Assembly: GCA_009692615.1 (NCBI GenBank)
Contig: SHYW01000019.1
Span: forward strand, 1-54,910
Direction of reading: 5' to 3'
Origin: Deltaproteobacteria bacterium
GTDB lineage: Bacteria > Desulfobacterota > Binatia > UBA9968
DNA length: 54,910 nucleotides
A program made the position numbers and the translations under genes. A model generated the notes under the pieces. It made no database searches and had not been told where the DNA came from. It saw only the letters and a list, made by a program, of their open reading frames with translations. Every line of letters begins with the position of its first letter. The stretch's first letter is position 1. Below, piece after piece: positions 27,812 to 36,842 of the stretch.

Positions 27812-28333
27812 GTGATCCGCGGCGTGGTGCCGGCGGCGTTAATCACTTTGGCGCTGCTGTGCGGCGGCTCTCTGGCTGTTCCGCTCGCCGCGCTTCCCGG
27901 CGACGATAGCGGCGCGCGTTTGGTTTGGGCGCTGCAGTGGGCGCTGCTGCCGTCGCTAACGTTGATGATCGCGATCATGCGCGTGGCGAATTTTCGCTTC
28001 GCTTCGCCCGAGGATATCGACGGTAGCGGGCTGACCAGCGGCACGCCGGCGATTTAAATTCTCCGCGCCGTGCTGCAAAATACTTTGGAACAGGCCGTGC
28101 TCGCGATCATCGCCTATTGCATCTGGTCGGTAACGATGCCGCTGCGTTGGCTTGGTGTGATTCCCGCGGCGGCGCTGCTTTTTGTCATCGGTCGAATTCT
28201 CTTCACCGTCGGCTACGCCCGCGGCGCCAGTGGACGCGCGACGGGCTTCGGTCTGACGGCCTATCCGACCTTCGGCATGTTGGCGACCTTAGCTGTGGTT
28301 TTGCTATCTCGTCTGATTGGCTGGGCGGCGTGA
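27812..28333 (+). pseudogene. MAPEG-family membrane protein interrupted by one TAA
   Basis: From GTG at 27812 the frame encodes a hydrophobic N-terminal half (IRGVVPAALITLALL, RLVWALQWALLPSLTLM), meets TAA at 28055-28057, and continues in the same frame as ILRAVLQNTLEQAVLAIIAYCIW and FVIGRILFTVGYARG. The LQNTLEQ and R-x-x-x-x-x-GYA motifs are MAPEG hallmarks. The full 174-codon frame would have four membrane segments. The original start may lie a few codons upstream. The stop overlaps the GTG of the next gene (GTGA). Confidence 0.72.
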
Positions 28334-28791
28334 ACTACATCGTTCTCGACGACTTTCCTGCTTGGTCGACATATATCTTGGCGAGCTTTGTGCTGGTGAC
28401 ATTTTGGCTGGCGTGGTGGCTGCTCTTACGCACCCTGCGTCGCCGGCGAATCGCGCGGTTGGATGGCTCGGCACGCGCGCGCTCCATCCATCCGCCATGG
28501 GCATTTGCCATCGCCGCCAGCGCCGCGCTCGTGTTTATGGCGTCATCGATGTTCGGCCGTTTCCATGCGGTGGCGATCGATCGGCTGCAACTCGAGCTGA
28601 TCTATTTATGGCCGCAGTCGCCGGTGGCGATCAATGTCAGCGAGCTGGTCGATATAAAACTTGCGCGCGCCGGGCGAAACTGCGGTCACTTGGAAATCGC
28701 CACGCGCCAAGAGCGTTATCTCAGTGTTGCTTTTCGCAAGTGCGAAAATGCCGAGGCGCTGATCAAACAGGTTGGGTTGCGCAGTCAATGA
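28330..28791 (+). CDS. Hypothetical protein with two membrane segments, 153 aa
   Basis: No family is recognised. The protein has a first membrane segment near 13-35, a basic linker (LRRRRIARL), a second segment near 58-75 and a soluble C-terminal domain of about 75 residues with [21 protein letters not shown]. That domain recalls PH-like sorting domains that evaluate side-chain-poor residues, but this is a guess. The start is GTG overlapping the stop of the MAPEG-like gene, which suggests translational coupling in the ancestral operon. Confidence 0.6.
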   Translation: MNYIVLDDFPAWSTYILASFVLVTFWLAWWLLLRTLRRRRIARLDGSARARSIHPPWAFAIAASAALVFMASSMFGRFHAVAIDRLQLELIYLWPQSPVAINVSELVDIKLARAGRNCGHLEIATRQERYLSVAFRKCENAEALIKQVGLRSQ

Positions 28792-28819
28792 GCCGCTATT
28801 TTATGTGAAGGTGATCGTC

Positions 28820-29698
28820 ATGGATTTTCACGGAGTGTTTCCTTATCTGATCTCGCCCATCGATGCCGCGGGCGCAGTGCAGGCGGAAGTGCTGGCGCGC
28901 TTATGCGATGATTTGATCAAAGCCGGCGTACACGGATTAACTCCGTTGGGTTCGACTGGCGAATTCGCATACTTATCTTGGACTCAACGGCGCCGGGTTG
29001 TTGAAGTCGTGATCGAGGCGGCGCGTGGGCGGGTGCCAGTGATCGCCGGAGTCGCTTCGACGACGATTGCCGATGCGGTCAGGCAGGCGCGCGAGTTCGA
29101 GCGGATGGGAGCGAGCGGCATTCTTGCCATTCTCGAAGCGTACTTTCCGCTCAGCGATGACGGCGTGTTTCAATATTTCAAAGCCATCGCCGAATCGGTG
29201 TCGCTGCCGGTGGTGCTCTACACCAATCCAAACTTTCAGCGATCCGATTTAAGCTTGCCGGTGATCGATCGGCTGAGTCTAATTGCGAACATCGGCTATA
29301 TTAAAGACGCGTCGAACAATACCGGCCGGCTGTTGTCGATTATCAATTTAGTCGAAGGGCGCATGAAAGTCTTCGCGGCCTCGGCGCATATTCCAGCGAC
29401 GGTGATGCTGATCGGCGGCGTCGGCTGGATGGCCGGGCCGGCCTGCGTCGCGCCGCGCCAAAGCGTCGAGCTTTACGATCTGTGCCGCCGCGGCGAGTGG
29501 AGTAAAGCGATGGAGTTGCAGCGGCCGCTGTGGGCGCTCAATCAAGCTTTCGCGAAATATAATCTCGCCGCGTGCATCAAAGGCGCCCTCGAACTTCAGG
29601 GTTACGTCGTGGGCGCGCCCTTGCCGCCGCAAGCGCCGCTGTCGGCCGAGGCGCTGGAATATGTCAAGCGGACGCTCATCGCTATCGGCGCGCTGTAG
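28820..29698 (+). CDS. Dihydrodipicolinate synthase/N-acetylneuraminate lyase family protein
   Basis: These are Schiff-base TIM-barrel aldolases or lyases. The 292 residues show [11 protein letters not shown], the phosphate/carboxylate loop PLGSTGEF, the tyrosine of VLYTNPNF and the Schiff-base lysine in GYIKDASN (K162). In true DapA the N-terminal motif is usually GTTGE, so GSTGE and the general divergence leave the substrate open. The ATG at 28820 follows GAAGG. It is the first gene of the run leading to the Grd-like genes and could supply or consume a keto acid there. A house-keeping dapA is less likely in this setting. Confidence 0.82.
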   Translation: MDFHGVFPYLISPIDAAGAVQAEVLARLCDDLIKAGVHGLTPLGSTGEFAYLSWTQRRRVVEVVIEAARGRVPVIAGVASTTIADAVRQAREFERMGASGILAILEAYFPLSDDGVFQYFKAIAESVSLPVVLYTNPNFQRSDLSLPVIDRLSLIANIGYIKDASNNTGRLLSIINLVEGRMKVFAASAHIPATVMLIGGVGWMAGPACVAPRQSVELYDLCRRGEWSKAMELQRPLWALNQAFAKYNLAACIKGALELQGYVVGAPLPPQAPLSAEALEYVKRTLIAIGAL

Positions 29699-29790
29699 CC
29701 GCGATTGCAATTCGACGCCAGGTGGAGTTATTCAAAGAAGACACTTCTTGGTCTTCGGGGATCGCTGAATCGGCCGGAAAGGAGCCAGCA

Positions 29791-30792
29791 ATGAGGCAAA
29801 TGAATTGCGGTAAGTTCACCGTCGGCGCGATCGTGGCGGCATGGCTACTATGCTGCATCGGCATTGCGGTCGCGGCGACGCCGGCGCCAAATAAACGCGT
29901 GCGCATACTCTATGCCGACTTCAGCGAGCGCATGGGTTTGTTCTTCGTCGCCAAGGATCAACGATTCTTGGAAGAGCAGGGCTTGGACGCGGACCTCGTT
30001 CAGGTAAACACCGGTCCGGTGGCAGTGGCGGCGATGGCCGCCAACGAAGCCGAGTTCTACACTGTGTCGGCCACCGGTTCCGCTCTTGGCGCCATCTCTA
30101 GCGGGCTCGACTTGGTCTGGGTCGCGGGGATGATCAATAAACTCGACGGCTACTTTTACGTCGCGCCGAAAATCCAAAAGCCCGAGGATCTGAAAGGCAA
30201 GACGCTCGGTGTACAAAGCTTCGGCGGCGGTATCTGGATGTTTGTCATGATGACCTTGGATCACTGGGGATTGAATCCGGAACGCGATAAGATTCAGATG
30301 CGGGTGATCGGCGACCAGTCGGTCTTGGTGCAATCGCTAAACGCCGGGCTGATCGATGGCTCGGTGTGGGGCTACGCCTACAATCCCGCCTTGCAACGCA
30401 GCGGCGGCCGGCTGTTGGCCGATTTGACGACGCTCAACATTCCGTACCAGGGAACCGGACTAGTGGCGCGGCGGGCCTTTGTTGCCAGCTCGCCGGACAT
30501 CGTAGAAAAGACTTTACGCAGCTTCGTCAAGGCCAACAGTTTTGTCCGGGAAAAGAGCAATCAGGCGGCGGTGGTGCGGAGCATCCGCAAATGGTTGCGG
30601 CTATCGCCCAACGATAACGCCGATGACTTGTACGAACGCATGCGCCTGCTCTACGACCGGCGCATCGCACCGACCCGCGAGGGCATGCAAAACGCCCTAC
30701 GGGTGCTGGGTAAAGTCGATCCCAAGTACACCAAGCTAAAGGTAGAAGATCTGGTTGACGATCGCATCGCACGCAAGTTGGAGAGTCCATAA
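29791..30792 (+). CDS. NMT1/SsuA-type solute-binding protein (paralogue 1)
   Basis: This is a periplasmic binding protein of the NitT/TauT type. The 333 residues open with a signal peptide (VGAIVAAWLLCCIGIAVAA). A type II binding fold follows, with MGLFFVAKDQRFLEEQGLDADLV, EAEFYTVSATGSALGAISSGLDLVWVAG and DLKGKTLGVQSFGGGIWMF. The ATG at 29791 follows GGAG. It is clearly paralogous to 33718-34707 (GSALGA, GLDLV, VAG, LKGK, IQS/VQS-GGG-W-M all shared). No permease or ATPase is adjacent. Ligand unknown; proximity suggests the substrate of the Grd-like system. Confidence 0.85.
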   Translation: MRQMNCGKFTVGAIVAAWLLCCIGIAVAATPAPNKRVRILYADFSERMGLFFVAKDQRFLEEQGLDADLVQVNTGPVAVAAMAANEAEFYTVSATGSALGAISSGLDLVWVAGMINKLDGYFYVAPKIQKPEDLKGKTLGVQSFGGGIWMFVMMTLDHWGLNPERDKIQMRVIGDQSVLVQSLNAGLIDGSVWGYAYNPALQRSGGRLLADLTTLNIPYQGTGLVARRAFVASSPDIVEKTLRSFVKANSFVREKSNQAAVVRSIRKWLRLSPNDNADDLYERMRLLYDRRIAPTREGMQNALRVLGKVDPKYTKLKVEDLVDDRIARKLESP

Positions 30793-30840
30793 CTTAACGG
30801 CAGTCGCGTTGAACTAGCCGTCGACGGAGGGAGAGTAATC

Positions 30841-32181
30841 ATGATTCGCATTGTCCATATCCTCAATCAATTTTTTGCCGGTATCGGCGGCGAAGAGAAA
30901 GCCGACATTCCAGTGGCGGTCGCCGACGGCGCGGTGGGCGCGGCGCGGGGGCTCCAGGTGCAGTTGGCGGAGCGCGGCCAAGTGGTCGCGACGCTTTACT
31001 TTGGCGATAATTATTTTCATGAACATAAAGATGCCGCGCTGACGGCGCTTCTAGCCGAGTTAGAGAAACAAAAACCAGACGTGGTGGTCGCCGGTCCTGC
31101 GTTCAACGCCGGCCGATACGGTTTGGCCTGCGCCGAGATTTGCCAAGCGGCGAGCGAGAAGCTTGGACTTCGCTGCGTCACCGGCATGGAGCCGGAAAAT
31201 CCCGGCATCGGCGTCTACTGCGATTATCACAACGACAAAGTTTTTTTGCTGCCCACCGCCGAGACCGCCTCCGGCATGGCCCGCGCATTGACGGCGCTTG
31301 CGCCCTTCGCTTGCCGCCTGGCCGCTGGTGAAGAAATCGGCCCCGCCGCCAAGGAAGGCTATCTGCCGCGCGGCATTCGTAAGCTGGTGCGCGTCGAGCG
31401 CAGCGGCGCCGATCGCGCCATCGATATGCTGCTCGCTAAAGTTGCCGGCCAGCCGTTCACCACCGAAGTACCGATGGAAGTGTGGGACAAGGTCGAACCG
31501 GCGGCGCCGTTGGCCGATGCCGCAGCGGCGAATTTAGCTGTCATCTGCACCGGCGGCGTGGTGCCCTGGGGCAATCCGGATGGTTTTAAAACTTATCGCA
31601 ATACTTTTTGGCGCAAGTATAATTTCTCCGAGCTGGCGAAGTTAGAGCCGGGCAAATGGGAAGCGGTGCACGGCGGCTACAACGTCGCCTTTATGAATCA
31701 GAACCCGCACTATGGCATGCCGCTCGATGCGCTGCGTGCGTTGGAAGCCGAGGGGAGAATCGGCCGCGGTAAACTCTATCCCGCTTATTATGTCATTCCC
31801 GGCAACCAAGGTTCGCCGGCGGTGATGCGCCGGGTCGGCCAAGAAATTTCTGCCGATTTGAAAAAAGACGGCGTGCAAGGGGTTTTGCTCGTCGCCACGT
31901 GAGGAACCTGTAGTCGCAGCGGCGCTGTGATTAGCAAGGAACTCGACAGAGCAGGTCTCCCAGTGGCGATGATCAGTGCGATGTATCCAGTGGCGGAACA
32001 AGTTGGCGCGAGCCGGATTGTCAAAGCGGTGGCGATTCCCCATCCCTGCGGCGATCCCAGTTTGCCGGCGGCGCTGGACAGCGAGTTGCGCCGTGAGATC
32101 GTCTCGACGGCGCTTAAGGCACTGGAAGCGAAGGTCGACACGACGACTGTGTTCACGCCTAGGATTGCGGCGAATGGATGA
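30841..32181 (+). CDS. GrdB-like reductase selenoprotein, read through an in-frame TGA (Sec354)
   Basis: This is a homologue of the gamma subunit of glycine/sarcosine/betaine reductase component B, whose selenocysteine attacks the substrate carbon during reductive C-N cleavage. From the ATG at 30841 (GGAGGGAGAG upstream) the frame has IVHILNQFFAGIGGEEKAD, the GPAFNAGRYG block, TGMEPENPG, GGVVPWGNPDGF and HGGYN. It then reaches LLVAT, TGA at 31900-31902, GTCSRSGA, KELDRAGLPV, RIVKAVAIPHPCGDPSLP and ends at 32181 (446 aa). UGTC replaces the UGTCTRCG of clostridial GrdB at the expected place. A SECIS-like hairpin follows the TGA. A cysteine-free truncated product of 353 residues would lack the active site. 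Catalysis on glycine is not implied. Confidence 0.9.
31911..31933 (+). promoter_or_regulatory. SECIS-like hairpin for the GrdB-like TGA
   Basis: UAGUCGCAGC pairs with GCUGUGAUUA through ten base pairs (two G-U) around the loop GGC at 31921-31923. The loop begins 18 bases after the TGA. A stem inside the coding region, close behind the UGA, with G at the start of the loop, is what bacterial SelB requires. Confidence 0.75.
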
Positions 32182-32240
32182 GTCGCGTGATCGTGATCGT
32201 GTTTTCTTCCAAGGAAGATCTTTCGATCATGGCTTGGTAT

Positions 32241-32345
32241 GTCCCCCCTTTGAAAAAGGGGGGCAAGGGGGGATTTTCTTGAGCGGAGCTTCTCTCGCGC
32301 AGCAACTTCAAAATCCCCCTCGTTCCCCCTTTTTCAAAGGGGGAA
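32241..32345. repeat. Dispersed double-hairpin repeat, copy 3 of 3
   Basis: A C6TTTGAAAAAG6 palindrome, AGGGGGGATTTTCTTGAGCGG, and a right half CCCCCTTTTTCAAAGGGGG are seen, closely like 2486-2590. The element separates the GrdB-like gene from the first GrdE-like gene. Confidence 0.75.
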
Positions 32346-32399
32346 GTTTCGAGTATCGAACTTTAATTCTACGTCACGGCACGAGTGTAGGAACCCTTC

Positions 32400-33704
32400 A
32401 TGCGTCTTGAGTTGGCTGAGTTTCCGGTTTCGCGCATTGCGTTGGGCGAACAGTTTAGTTATTCCGCCGGACAATTAACCGTCGACAAATCCGCGATCGA
32501 GCAGTCGGTTCTGCAAGAAAGTAGAATAGAGCAAGCGTGGCTCGATGTCGTCGCTCCCGGCGACAGAGTCAGAATCACCGGCATTCGCGACGTGGTGGAA
32601 CCGCGCGTGAAGGTTGTCGGCTCGGGGCAAGTGTTTCCTGGTGTGCTTGGGCCGGTGGAACCGGTGGGTGACGGGCGGACCCATCGGCTGTCCGGCATGG
32701 CCGTGTTCGTCACCGCGGAATATGAAGGCACGGTGCGCGCCGGGCTAGGCGTGCAACGCAGCGCGATTCTCGACATGTGGGGCGCCGGCGCCGCGGCTTC
32801 GCCGTTCAGCGCTTTGAATGGACTGGTGCTGAACTTGCGTTTGGCGAAAGGTTTATCGGAACTCACCGCGCACACGATTATTCAACGAGCGGCGCTTGAA
32901 ACAGCCAAGCGCTTGGCGGAAGTCACCATCGGATTGGACCCGACGCAAATTGAAGTCTTCGAATTGGGCGGCGCCGATTCGACGTTGCCGAAGGTTTTAC
33001 TGATCCAAGGTTGCTTGACCGACGCAAGCAACCCGCACTCCGGTGTCGGCTATTTCGGCTTGCCGATCCGCGATTCGCTGGCGACGGTAATTCATCCCAA
33101 CGAATTTCTCGACGGCGCCTTCACCATGTACGCGACCCGCTGCCTGGCTTACTTCCCGGTCACTTGGGATTGGCAGAATCATCCGCTGCTGCTCGGACTG
33201 TATCGCGCCCATCGCCGGCAAATAAATTTTCTCGGCGTGATCCTCGAACGGATCGCCTTCGATACCTTTCACGGCAAAGAAGTGATCGCGCAAAATACCT
33301 CACAGCTGGCGACTATGCTCGGCGCCGAGGCGGCACTGGTGTCGTGGACCGGTTCGGGCAACGCGTTCGTCGATGTCATGCTGACACTGCGCGCCTGCGA
33401 GCAGCGCGGCATCAAGACCACGCTCACGACTTACGAATACGGCGGCAAAGACGGCGTCGATTCGCCGCTGCTATTTTACGCGCCGGAAGCGAGCGCGATT
33501 GCGAGCACGGGCAGCCGCGATCGATGGGTCGATTTGCCGGCGGCGGACAAGATCGTCGGGCCCTATGACGAAATCAAAGTGTTGAATTATCCCGGCGCGC
33601 CGCTGACGCCGGCGCGCGGGCCGTTCACCCTCGATGCCCGCGACATGATTGTCGGCGGCGTCGATTATTGGGGCCGCGATGCGTGGCAGTGCGCGGCGTA
33701 TTAA
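32400..33704 (+). CDS. GrdE-like component B subunit, paralogue with retained cysteine (C248)
   Basis: This is a homologue of the glycine/sarcosine/betaine reductase component B proprotein. In clostridial GrdE the chain is cleaved before a cysteine near position 242 (from memory), and the cysteine becomes a pyruvoyl group that binds the substrate amine. The 434 residues begin with MRLELAEFPVSRIALG and include DVVEPRVKV, HRLSGMAVFVTAEYEG, LDMWGAGAAASPFS, ATRCLAYFP with C248 at the matching place, WDWQNHP, and EYGGKDGVDSPLLF. The residue before the cysteine is Arg, not Asn. It forms a pair with the GrdB-like selenoprotein upstream. Confidence 0.85.
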   Translation: MRLELAEFPVSRIALGEQFSYSAGQLTVDKSAIEQSVLQESRIEQAWLDVVAPGDRVRITGIRDVVEPRVKVVGSGQVFPGVLGPVEPVGDGRTHRLSGMAVFVTAEYEGTVRAGLGVQRSAILDMWGAGAAASPFSALNGLVLNLRLAKGLSELTAHTIIQRAALETAKRLAEVTIGLDPTQIEVFELGGADSTLPKVLLIQGCLTDASNPHSGVGYFGLPIRDSLATVIHPNEFLDGAFTMYATRCLAYFPVTWDWQNHPLLLGLYRAHRRQINFLGVILERIAFDTFHGKEVIAQNTSQLATMLGAEAALVSWTGSGNAFVDVMLTLRACEQRGIKTTLTTYEYGGKDGVDSPLLFYAPEASAIASTGSRDRWVDLPAADKIVGPYDEIKVLNYPGAPLTPARGPFTLDARDMIVGGVDYWGRDAWQCAAY

Positions 33705-33717
33705 CATGGAGCGCTCG

Positions 33718-34707
33718 ATGAAAAAGTTTTGCCGATTGGTAATTTTCGTTTTGCCGGTGATCGCGGCATTGGCCCCGCGGGCTTTTGCCGCGACGCGGGT
33801 GGTGATCGCTTATTCATCGCTGAACGAGCGCGGCGCCGGCGCGCTGCTGGTCGCCCGGGATCAAGGCTTTTTTCGCAAGCACGATCTCGACGTGCAGTTG
33901 ATCTTCATGCGCAATGCCGCGGTCGCCTTGTCGGCGCTCTCCGCCGGCGAAGCGCAATTCTATTCCGGCTCGGCCAATGGGTCGGCGCTGGGCGCGATGG
34001 CGAATGGACTCGATCTAGTGTTTGTCGCGGGCTTGGCGAACAAACTCAACGGCACCATGGTGGCGTCGCCGGCGATTCAATCGCCCGCCGATTTGAAAGG
34101 CAAAAACATCGCCATCCAGAGCATCGGCGGCGGCGTCTGGATGATCACGCAGTTGGTGCTTGAACACTGGGGCCTCGAAGCGAAGCGCGACGCGATCAAT
34201 TTGCGTATCGTCGGCGACGAGTCGGTGATGGTGCAGTCGTTGATTCTCGGCACGGTTGACGCGACTTACGCGGGCTACGCCTACGCGACCATGCTCAAGA
34301 AGCAGGGGTTTCGCGTGATGGCCGACTTGACCAAGTTGGGCGTGCCGTTTCAGAGCACGGCGATCTTGGCGCGGCGCAGTTATTTGAGCACTTCGTCGGC
34401 GACGGCGGAGAAAGTGATCCGCACTTTGGTCGAATCGATCGCTTTCATTCAGCGCCCGGCCAATAAGGCTTCCGTGGTCGCAACGCTGACCAAGAATTTG
34501 CAGATCGTTCGGCCGGAGGATGCGGAAGAGGGTTACGAAGTGATTCGCAACGTTTATGAGCGGCGTGTGTATCCGAATGTCGAGGGGATCAATAACGCGA
34601 TTCGTCTGCTCGGTATTGGCAACGAAAAGATTCGCCAGCTCAAGGCGGTGAATCTGATCGACGATACCATTGTTAAGAAATTGGAAAAGGAAGGACTGCT
34701 GCAATAA
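33718..34707 (+). CDS. NMT1/SsuA-type solute-binding protein (paralogue 2)
   Basis: The 329-residue periplasmic binding protein has a signal peptide (LVIFVLPVIAALAPRAFA) and the blocks GALLVARDQGFFRKHDLDVQLI, AGEAQFYSGSANGSALGAMANGLDLVFVAG, LKGKNIAIQSIGGGVWM and NAIRLLGIG. The ATG at 33718 is chosen over the ATG at 33706 because GGAG at 33708-33711 is well spaced from it. It lies between the two GrdE-like genes and is a duplicate of the protein at 29791-30792, so the pair GrdE-like plus binding protein looks repeated. Ligand unknown. Confidence 0.85.
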   Translation: MKKFCRLVIFVLPVIAALAPRAFAATRVVIAYSSLNERGAGALLVARDQGFFRKHDLDVQLIFMRNAAVALSALSAGEAQFYSGSANGSALGAMANGLDLVFVAGLANKLNGTMVASPAIQSPADLKGKNIAIQSIGGGVWMITQLVLEHWGLEAKRDAINLRIVGDESVMVQSLILGTVDATYAGYAYATMLKKQGFRVMADLTKLGVPFQSTAILARRSYLSTSSATAEKVIRTLVESIAFIQRPANKASVVATLTKNLQIVRPEDAEEGYEVIRNVYERRVYPNVEGINNAIRLLGIGNEKIRQLKAVNLIDDTIVKKLEKEGLLQ

Positions 34708-34748
34708 TCGAGATCATTCCTATACCGAATTATTCGTGCCGTCCGATG

Positions 34749-34774
34749 TAGGGGCGACCGGCCGGTCGCCCTTA
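34749..34774. repeat. GTAGGGGC-type palindrome before the second GrdE-like gene
   Basis: TAGGGGCGACCGG is followed by its inverse CCGGTCGCCCTTA. It lies 15 bases before the start codon at 34789 and could fold on the mRNA leader. Confidence 0.65.
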
Positions 34775-34788
34775 CGAAAGCAATACTT

Positions 34789-36093
34789 ATGCAACTCACA
34801 TTAGCTGAATTCCCGGTGCGCCAGATTCGTCTTGGCGATGTTCACCGCTATCACGATGATATCCTCGACGTGGATCGCGACGATCTCGTGCGCTTGGCGC
34901 GGCAAGATCCGCGCATCGATAGCGCGGAGCTGGCCGTCGTCGCGCCCGGCGAAGCAGTGCGGGTCACGGGCATTCGCGATGTCGTCGAGCCGCGCTACAA
35001 ATTCACCAACGATGCGCAAGTATTTCCCGGCGTCATCGGTCCGGTGGCGACGGTCGGCGACGGATTGACGCATCGTTTGTCTGGCATGGCCGTGCTCGCC
35101 ACGGCGGCTTACGAGGGCACGATTCGCGCCGGCACCGGCGTGCAGCGTAGCGCGATTCTCGACATGTGGGGTAGCGGTGCCGCGGCGTCGCGTTTCAGTA
35201 CTCTCAGCCATTTAGTTTTGATTCTGCGCATTCGCGCCGGCTTGGGCGAGCTCGAGGCCCATGGGGCGATTCAAAAGGCGGCGTTTGCCGTCGCCTGCAA
35301 AGCGGCTGAGACGACGCGCGGCATGACGCCGCCGCGAAGCTCATGCCATGACTTGCACTGGCAATCGCAACAGCCGCGCGTGGTGCTGATCCAAGGCTGC
35401 ATCACGCAAGCGCAGCAGCCTCATTCCGGCGTAAGTTATTACGGCCTGCCGATGCGCGAATCGTTGCCGACCGCGCTCCATCCCAATGAGTTGCTCGACG
35501 GCGCAGTGACGATGAACACGACTCGCGGTATCGGTTACTATCCGACGACATGGGACTGGCAGAATCATCCGCTGGCGTTACGACTTTATCGCGCTCAGGC
35601 TGCGGGTGAGCTGGCGTTCGCCGGGGTGATTCTCGAACGGATATCCTACGAAACTCATCACGCCAAAGAAGTCGTGGCGCACAACACGGCGCAACTGGCG
35701 AAAAGTTTAGGCGCCGAAGCGGTGCTGCTGACATGGCTCGGCTCGGGCAACGCGTTTGTCGAGATGATGCTGACGATTCGCGCCTGCGAGCGCTTGGGCA
35801 TCAAAACCGTTCTAGTCACCTACGAGTACGGCGGCAAAGACGGCGTCGATTCGCCACTGCTGTTTTATGATACGGCGGCCGATGCGGTTATCAGCACCGG
35901 CAGCCGCGACCGCTGGATCGACTTGCCCGCGGCGGAAAAAGTTATCGGGCCGTACCAAGACATTCGTGTCTTAACTTATCCCGGCGCGCCGACGACGCCA
36001 GCGGCGCATGCTTTGACCCTCGACGCCCGCGATATGATCATCGGCGGCGTCGACAATTGGGGCGGCGATAAGTGGGCGTGCGAGTTGTATTAG
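34789..36093 (+). CDS. GrdE-like component B subunit, paralogue lacking the pyruvoyl cysteine (G247)
   Basis: The 434-residue protein is a close paralogue of 32400-33704 throughout (TLAEFPVRQIRLG, DVVEPRYKF, HRLSGMAVLATAAYEG, LDMWGSGAAASRFS, WDWQNHPL, EYGGKDGVDSPLLF). At the site where the first copy has TRC, this one has TTRGIG, so the residue that would become pyruvoyl is glycine. Other cysteines, in LIQGC and RACE, are shared by both. It may be a catalytically different or structural partner, or act with its paralogue as a hetero-oligomer. The ATG at 34789 has only a weak ribosome-binding site. Confidence 0.83.
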   Translation: MQLTLAEFPVRQIRLGDVHRYHDDILDVDRDDLVRLARQDPRIDSAELAVVAPGEAVRVTGIRDVVEPRYKFTNDAQVFPGVIGPVATVGDGLTHRLSGMAVLATAAYEGTIRAGTGVQRSAILDMWGSGAAASRFSTLSHLVLILRIRAGLGELEAHGAIQKAAFAVACKAAETTRGMTPPRSSCHDLHWQSQQPRVVLIQGCITQAQQPHSGVSYYGLPMRESLPTALHPNELLDGAVTMNTTRGIGYYPTTWDWQNHPLALRLYRAQAAGELAFAGVILERISYETHHAKEVVAHNTAQLAKSLGAEAVLLTWLGSGNAFVEMMLTIRACERLGIKTVLVTYEYGGKDGVDSPLLFYDTAADAVISTGSRDRWIDLPAAEKVIGPYQDIRVLTYPGAPTTPAAHALTLDARDMIIGGVDNWGGDKWACELY

Positions 36094-36109
36094 CTAAATC
36101 GGAGGACGA

Positions 36110-36814
36110 GTGGCGGAGAAAGCGAAGCAAATCATTCCCATCGGCGGCGGCGGATTTTACCGCGATGCAGAAAATTTAGAATTGGAGAAGTACGTCATCC
36201 GGCAAAGCGGTGCGCAGCATGCGCGGGTCTGTTTCATTCCGACGGCGAGCGGCGAGCCGGATCATTATGTCGCGAGTTTTTATTCGGCATTCCTGAAACT
36301 CGGCTGCCAACCTTCGGTGCTGACGTTTTTCAAACGGACGCCGGACTTGCGCTCGTTCTTGCTCAATCAAGATGTCATCTATGTCGGCGGCGGCAACACC
36401 AAGAGCTTGATCGCCGTATGGCGCGATTGGGGTGTGATAGAAATTCTCCGGGAAGCATGGGAATCCGGCATCGTTTTGACTGGCGTCAGTGCTGGGGCGA
36501 TCTGTTGGTTCGAGCAAGGGCTGACCGACTCGTTTTCCGACGGGCTGTGTACGCTCGATTGTATGGGCTTTCTCCCCGGCAGCTGCTGTCCCCATTTCGA
36601 CGGCGAAGCGCAGCGCCGGCCGGCGTTTCACAAACTGCTCGCCGCCGGTGACATCGCCGCCGGCGTCGCCATCGAAGACTGGACCGGCGTGCATTACATC
36701 GGCGGCGAAATTCACAAAGTCATCGCCTCCAAGCGCGGTGCCCGCGCTTACAGCATGCGCGTCGCTCATGGTTCGGTGCAGGAAGTGGCGCTGCCGGTGG
36801 AATACCTGGCGTAA
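36110..36814 (+). CDS. Peptidase S51 (dipeptidase E/cyanophycinase-like)
   Basis: This is a class I glutamine-amidotransferase-like serine peptidase. The 234 residues have the glycine-rich start PIGGGGFYRDAE, the block DVIYVGGGNTKSL, the nucleophile elbow GVSAGAICWF (S127) and CPHFDGEAQ with the presumed histidine. Family members cut Asp-X dipeptides or cyanophycin. GTG at 36110 follows GGAGG at 36101-36105. The gene begins 16 bases after the second GrdE-like gene, so it is likely transcribed with the Grd-like cluster and may free an amino acid for it. Confidence 0.86.
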   Translation: MAEKAKQIIPIGGGGFYRDAENLELEKYVIRQSGAQHARVCFIPTASGEPDHYVASFYSAFLKLGCQPSVLTFFKRTPDLRSFLLNQDVIYVGGGNTKSLIAVWRDWGVIEILREAWESGIVLTGVSAGAICWFEQGLTDSFSDGLCTLDCMGFLPGSCCPHFDGEAQRRPAFHKLLAAGDIAAGVAIEDWTGVHYIGGEIHKVIASKRGARAYSMRVAHGSVQEVALPVEYLA

Positions 36815-36842
36815 CGATTCAATTTTTCGAACCAGAGCAGAG

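Noticed and set aside
27659-28057. TAG and TAA codons in the TIMP-like and MAPEG-like genes as recoded codons
   Set aside because: No pyrrolysine or suppressor context is visible, the two stops are different codons, and each is explained by one base change.
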